A stretch of 64,000 nt of DNA. Origin: Castanea sativa. Its lineage: Eukaryota > Streptophyta > Magnoliopsida > Fagales > Fagaceae. Both the position numbers and the translations under genes were made by a program. Numbering within the stretch: position 1 is the stretch's first letter; every line of letters starts with the position of its first letter. This document shows, one piece after another, positions 59,635-64,000 of the stretch. The notes below the pieces were generated by a model. That model was given only the letters and a program-made list of their open reading frames with translations, did not search any database and was not told the origin of the DNA. Location: assembly GCF_040712315.1 (NCBI RefSeq), contig NC_134017.1, positions 13,670,001-13,734,000 on the forward strand, in the 5' to 3' direction.

Positions 59635-60170
59635 TCCTCAAACTCGAGTACCATTCATTATGCATTCATTTTGTTGGTTGTAGTGGTTGCCGCCAGGAAA
59701 GTCGGTGTACGTAGTAAGTATGGAACTTAATACTCGAGTTTATGGGACTCGAGTACTGTGTTATATTACTCGAGTCCACCAAACTTGAGTATGGCTCAGG
59801 TATGGCTCATTAGATGCATGTACAACACACAGCGTAGTACTTGAGTTTATTGGACTCGAGTACTATGTTACAGTACCGGAGTCCACTAAAATCGAGTATG
59901 GCTCAGGTATGGCTCATTAAATGGGTACAAATCATACAGCTTAGTACTCGAGTTTATTGGACTCGAGTACATTGTTACAGTACCCGAGTTCACAAAACTC
60001 GAGTTCACAAAACTCGAGTATGGCTCGGGTATGGCTCATTAAATGGGTACAAATCATACAGCTTAGTACTCAAGTTTATTGGACTTGAGTACATTGTTAC
60101 AGTACCCGAGTCCACAAAACTCGAGTATGGCTCGGGTTTTTTTGTTTTTGTTTTTTAGTACTCTCGAGTT
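59635..60170. repeat. right array of CTCGAG hairpin repeats
   Basis: Four and a half tandem units of about 105-121 bp. Each has gtactcgagtttattggact, cgagtacattgttacagt, acccgagtccacaaaactcg, and tatggctcgggtatggctca. The unit at 59944-60064 has an internal ttcacaaaactcgag duplication. Every unit has two potential hairpins. It is homologous in motif to the array at 49745-50090. Confidence 0.8.
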
Positions 60171-61114
60171 TGTAATATAAATGAATGTCATTTTGAAAAA
60201 ATATATGTATCACAGAGATCACTTATTAAACGAATTGGTAACTCTTTCAAGGCTACTCAACTGGTACCACTTTAAATTGTATCTTACAAACTTTTTAGCA
60301 GTCTGCAGAGTTCTACCAAGCTTGTACGCACTGTACCAAAAAAAAAAAAAAAAAAAACCCCAAAAACGCACTCAACCTCGTATGTACTGCACTTTATGTA
60401 ATGTGATTGGTTACCTCCAATCCATGCTCATTATATTTGAAGTTACACGATTAGATCTTGAATGTCAAATTCAAACAAATGGCCTCTCATGATCCAAGAT
60501 GATGTAAAATTGGAAACCAATGAAAAATGGAAAAAATAAAAATAAAAAATAACATGAGACTTATACAACGTTATTATTACAAGATGTCTCAATGCCATCG
60601 GAGCAAAAGCATACAAACATGCTCTATACAAATATCTATTATGTTGGGTCGGATTTAGGAAATACAACATCATTGTTTTTGGTGGGACTTGAAAATATTA
60701 TTATTTTCTAAACAACCTCCATTGCTGCAGGGGCAAAGCACTTGAAAAATCCATAAGCTCTATACTTGTGTATAGTTGTGGTGAAGAAGACTCTATACTT
60801 TTGACAAACTTCTTAGCCTGTCATGAAGGCCCATGGTGGTCACATAGCGCACACACTTGACCCTTTGGAGAGCATAACGCATTTTATTCTGAAACTGGTG
60901 CCACTCAGAGACAAAACAAATTCAACGAGTAAATCCCCCAAATCACAACAAATAAGAAAAAATTTATTTATATATATAGGGTCAAAAGCACACATGTCAA
61001 GCCTTCCATGAAGATGACATGCCAAAATTACCTTAATGAGAGAACAAGCCACAAATAATTCCAGGCAACCACTGACATGTAAACCAGATAAAGAAAATAA
61101 ATATAATCACGTAC
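60171..61114. other. non-coding stretch
   Basis: AT-rich, with an A-run at 60339-60357. No exon is recognised downstream of the RPN9 fragment on the minus strand. Confidence 0.5.
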
Positions 61115-61508
61115 CAGCTTAAATGAATCTGATAGAGACTCCACTGATGTGTATGCTAGATAAGGACGACCGCTTTTATAGAACTCAGCAAATTCTTGAC
61201 GAAATTTGTAGTACTGAGATGAAACCCAGTAATAGTTAGCATAGACAGTTGGATCAATATCCTTCATGCTGTCAAGGGTACTCTTCCCATCTTGTAGAAG
61301 CTTCTTGCACTCTTTTTGGTCACCTTGCTCTAGTTTAAATATGGTTATTTGCATCTTAATGTAAAGGATTGGTTCTTCAATTCGCTGCTCTCTACTTGCT
61401 TGAAGTTTCTAAATCACTCCTTCTAGATAATGAATAGCAGCTTCTTTCTCTGAATATTGCGTAGAAACTATGATAGCAAAATGTGCAAGCTTGAGAAGAT
61501 TGACACCA
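61115..61508 (-). pseudogene. RPN9: RPN9 (26S proteasome lid subunit) fragment
   Basis: Minus strand: [31 protein letters not shown], a TAG where the family has Glu, KLQASREQRIEEPILYIKMQ, FKLEQGDQKECKKLLQDGKS, DPTVYANYYWVSSQYYKFRQ, YLAYTSVESLSDSFKL, then donor gtacgt at 61114. This is the helical-repeat region before the PCI domain. The first 60-odd residues and the whole PCI half are absent. Intact RPN9 (PSMD13) is a structural lid subunit. The fragment follows a P4-ATPase exon by 54 bp and shares its reading frame. Confidence 0.88.
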
Positions 61509-61561
61509 TACAACATGTTATAAACAAATCTAAACATAAAAGAGAGAGAAGAAAAACTTAC

Positions 61562-61757
61562 AAGTTCTTTTTGTTTGGGAGATGAACGACAACAAATAAC
61601 AGATGCACAACCAAGTGCAAGTTCTACAAACATGTCCTTGACATCATCCTCTAAAGCACAAAACAGTGACTTCCCATCAATGATCAAAGCTAATGCTTCT
61701 GAGTTTTCACTTGATGTGGTAAGCAATTTTGTCCCCTCATTGATTTGGCAATCCGCC
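61562..61757 (-). pseudogene. P4-type phospholipid-transporting ATPase exon fragment
   Basis: Minus strand: [48 protein letters not shown], then donor GTAAGT at 61561. These are the conserved residues just before the hinge motif of plant aminophospholipid flippases (ALA family). One exon of a gene that normally encodes about 1,200 residues is present. It lies 210 bp after the RPN3 stop in the same orientation. Confidence 0.85.
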
Positions 61758-61966
61758 ATCAACACACAAAAAAATTACTTAGGAACAGATGAAATTTTAG
61801 AATATACTTCAATATGGTGAAAGAGAAGTCATTTAGATTTTAAGCAATGAACCTAAGGCATAAAATACATCAAATGAAAAGTCCAATAATGGTTAAAAAA
61901 CCAGTAAATGAAAACTTGATGGGAAACATTGCATAAAGCAAGTGCCTTTTGCATATTACTGTGCAA

Positions 61967-63643
61967 TCAAAACTCACTGTCATCCTCCTCAGAAATGTCC
62001 TTTGAAAGCTCGTGCTCCTGCTGTTGTCTCTCCCTCCTCTTCTTGGCACTTTCTTTCTCTTTACTTATAATCAGATTCAATAGAGACTAGGGTATAGTAG
62101 AATCAATATAATTTCACATGGTTTTAGAATCAATCACGAAATTTTACATGTTTAAAATGATAATCTTTACAAGTGAAAATTTAGCCTTTTATTTAAGAAT
62201 TAATTTCTATTAGTATATTATTTGCTTTCTTATTTGATTTTATATTTTAATTCAGAACAAAACACAGCCACAACTTTAAAGCAGCAGTCTGCATTTTTGG
62301 ATTTAGGTATATATTATTAGAATTTGGGTATCATTGTATTGCATTCTGCACTTAGTCCAACCTGCTGACAGCCTATTCTATATGGAACCTAGACTTACAT
62401 TTGTCAATCCAAAGTATGGTCTCAAAGCCTTCTCCATGCCTTTCAAACATTTCTTACATTGAACTCGAAAACCAAGTGCAGCAACGAGGGCTTTCTGAGC
62501 AGCTGCAGGAGGGATTCTTTGCATCTGTATGCTCCAACTGAATTGTCTTAATCTTTCCTAGGTTGAAAAGGTAGCGGCAGAACTGCAAGAGAGAACAGTT
62601 GTTTCAGAATGTGCAGCTTAAAAAATTGAAACAACTTAAAATAGAAGCCACGTTTACTGCCCCATTAGTGAGATTTGAAACTAAGAAACCCTTCCATCCC
62701 TCCACTCGAAAAAATAAAGAAAAATAGTTCCTTCACTATTATCTGTAATTTTTCTACAGCAATTGGATCCTGTCCATCTATGCTTTCTTTGACATGAACT
62801 AAATGTTCAACCTTTTGTAATAATTATAATATCACTGACTGAACCCTAAAAACTAAATATTACAGTTGCACATATGCAACTTTGCCTCCCATAGAAATCT
62901 GAACCATATCCTACATGTCAGTGACCCCAAAGTGTAATGGGCATATAGCCTTTTAGTAAAAATAATTTTTTTTTGAGATACTTATAATATGCAGCTAACC
63001 CCTGCAGTTCAAACCCTTTCCTCCTTGTTGGTTTATCTGATCCAACTCACTTATCAAAAAATAAAATAAATAAAATTTACCTGACCCAACTCATCATGGC
63101 ACAAGGTCACAATCCCTGCAGGGAAAGAGGATACTGTGAATACATGAATGTCCAAGTTAATCATACAATCGATTAGTATGAATGAGAGACAATATCATTT
63201 AATCTACATAGTTGCCTCACCGATAAAGAGAAAATTAATCCCTGATAATCAGATAGTCATGATGAAGAAAACTCACCCTCTAATTTCAGCAAGGCCCCTA
63301 GTGAGTTCATAGCTAAGAGAATAATAGAAGTAGAGCCTAGATGCTAGAAAATCAACGGCTCTCCTAATAATGTTCTTCAATTGAACAATGCAAGCCAAGG
63401 CACGAGCTTTAGCCTGAGAGACATCAAAAGCAATGTTAAAAACCACAATGACTCAAGCAGGGGAAAAAGGTCAAAAAAGAAAGGACCTTGATCTAACCAT
63501 GTTACCTCATTGTATCTCTTCTGATCAATGAGAAATATTAGCACGAGAAAATAGCAGTAAATCTCTAGCTCTAGCAAGGAGTGTTTTGCAACAGTTTGAG
63601 TCCCAGATGTAGCAGTGTCAACATCCATGTCGTGTTCATCCTC
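61967..63643 (-). pseudogene. RPN3: RPN3 (26S proteasome lid subunit) fragment, exons missing
   Basis: Five minus-strand exons. 63643-63506 reads EDEHDMDVDTATSGTQ and HSLLELEIYCYFLVLIFLID. 63413-63277 reads RAVDFLASRLYFYYSLSYEL. 63115-63081 reads IVTLCHDELGQ. 62582-62399 reads FCRYLFNLGKIKTIQLEHTD, then a one-base loss, QAAQKALVAALGFR, a deletion of roughly 20 codons, and GMEKALRPYFGLTN. 62068-61967 reads ESAKKRRERQQQEHELSKDI to TGA 61969-61967. Splice sites are largely canonical. The N-terminus, the exons between HDELGQ and FCRY, and the PCI domain are missing. RPN3 (PSMD3) is a proteasome lid subunit; this copy cannot make it. Confidence 0.88.
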
Positions 63644-64000
63644 CTGTAACTAACCTTTATCAGTTTTAGTGTTCAAAAGCATGATTAAACATTCAATATA
63701 TAAATTCTGATTGTTATGAAAATAATTATCAACTAATTATTCTTGTAATTTAGGATGCTCAACAATATTAAATGCAATGGTCTGTGCCTCCGTAATACTA
63801 AAGTCATTATATTTCTAAATTTTTTTAAAAGAAATTTATTAAGTAAATAATGATAATTAAATCCAATCTGAAAGTAATTTAAACTCCAAGAAAACGTAAA
63901 ACATATGTTTGAACAATTACACATAAGTATAAATTGTTAAGTAGAAATTAGATTGCAAATCAAACCCTGCCAGCCTTTGAATTCAATTTCCATTAACCTT
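63644..64000. other. non-coding stretch at the window edge
   Basis: Upstream, on the minus strand, of the first recognisable RPN3 exon. No further RPN3 exon is seen before the edge. Confidence 0.45.

Noticed and set aside
59635..60170. Regular repeat array resembling a CRISPR
   Set aside because: Plant DNA; the units are long, palindromic and have similar spacers, and no cas genes exist. It fits transposon subterminal repeats.
61967..63643. RPN3 as a functional gene running off the window
   Set aside because: Internal exons are missing between HDELGQ and FCRY, there are frameshifts and a deletion, and no PCI domain remains.

Overview
The window is plant nuclear DNA, most likely from a woody eudicot. 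It is AT-rich and crowded with transposons. Its coding remnants belong to plant families: a malectin/LRR receptor kinase, MKK3, RPN3 and RPN9, a P4-ATPase, a NO VEIN-like ATPase and an LHT-type transporter. Several repeats look like those I associate with Fagales, but I cannot confirm the order. I found no gene that looks intact and functional. The only long clean host-style ORF is the accessory ORF of a copia element. No rRNA, tRNA or CRISPR was seen.

Region 1 (1-23270) is a family of related blocks. Copy A (1-5742) and copy B (11558-18437) are near-identical. Each has a pol-less copia gag remnant, a spliced-leader-like segment, and a non-coding block carrying two hAT-like elements. B also holds a 1.09 kb MULE with a 9-bp target duplication. 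A divergent copy C (20870-23270) lacks the second hAT element cleanly. It carries its own SINE, a MITE and a foldback element, so A/B/C give empty sites for one another. Between the blocks lie two remnants of a second LTR family and a 593-bp tandem duplication derived from an RNase H-like coding end.

Region 2 (23971-35033, minus strand) is one receptor-like kinase gene, now a pseudogene, cut apart by transposons. A copia LTR sits at its 5' side, a 7.0 kb LTR element without coding capacity lies in one intron, a 1.1 kb MULE lies in the last exon, and a small MITE lies before the C-terminal codons. Removing the insertions leaves recognisable exons from the transmembrane segment to the stop codon, with frameshifts and a nonsense codon.

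Region 3 (35034-43261, minus strand) is a 5'-truncated copia (SIRE-like) element. It keeps a degenerate pol, an uninterrupted 360-codon third ORF downstream of pol (putative plant transposon protein type) behind a predicted 5'UTR intron, and a 3' LTR. It ends abruptly against an exon of an LHT/AATL-like amino-acid transporter.

Region 4 (43262-63643) holds partial genes, all on the minus strand: LHT-like transporter, NO VEIN-like GHKL ATPase, MKK3, adrenodoxin reductase (MFDR), RPN9, P4-ATPase and RPN3. Most keep recognisable splice sites, which indicates copying or rearrangement at the DNA level. A LINE and a mudrA-type MULE transposase lie among them. The MULE, MKK3 and MFDR pieces sit between two arrays of CTCGAG-containing hairpin repeats, which suggests a gene-capturing (Pack-MULE-like) element. 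The P4-ATPase and RPN9 pieces share one 118-codon open frame.
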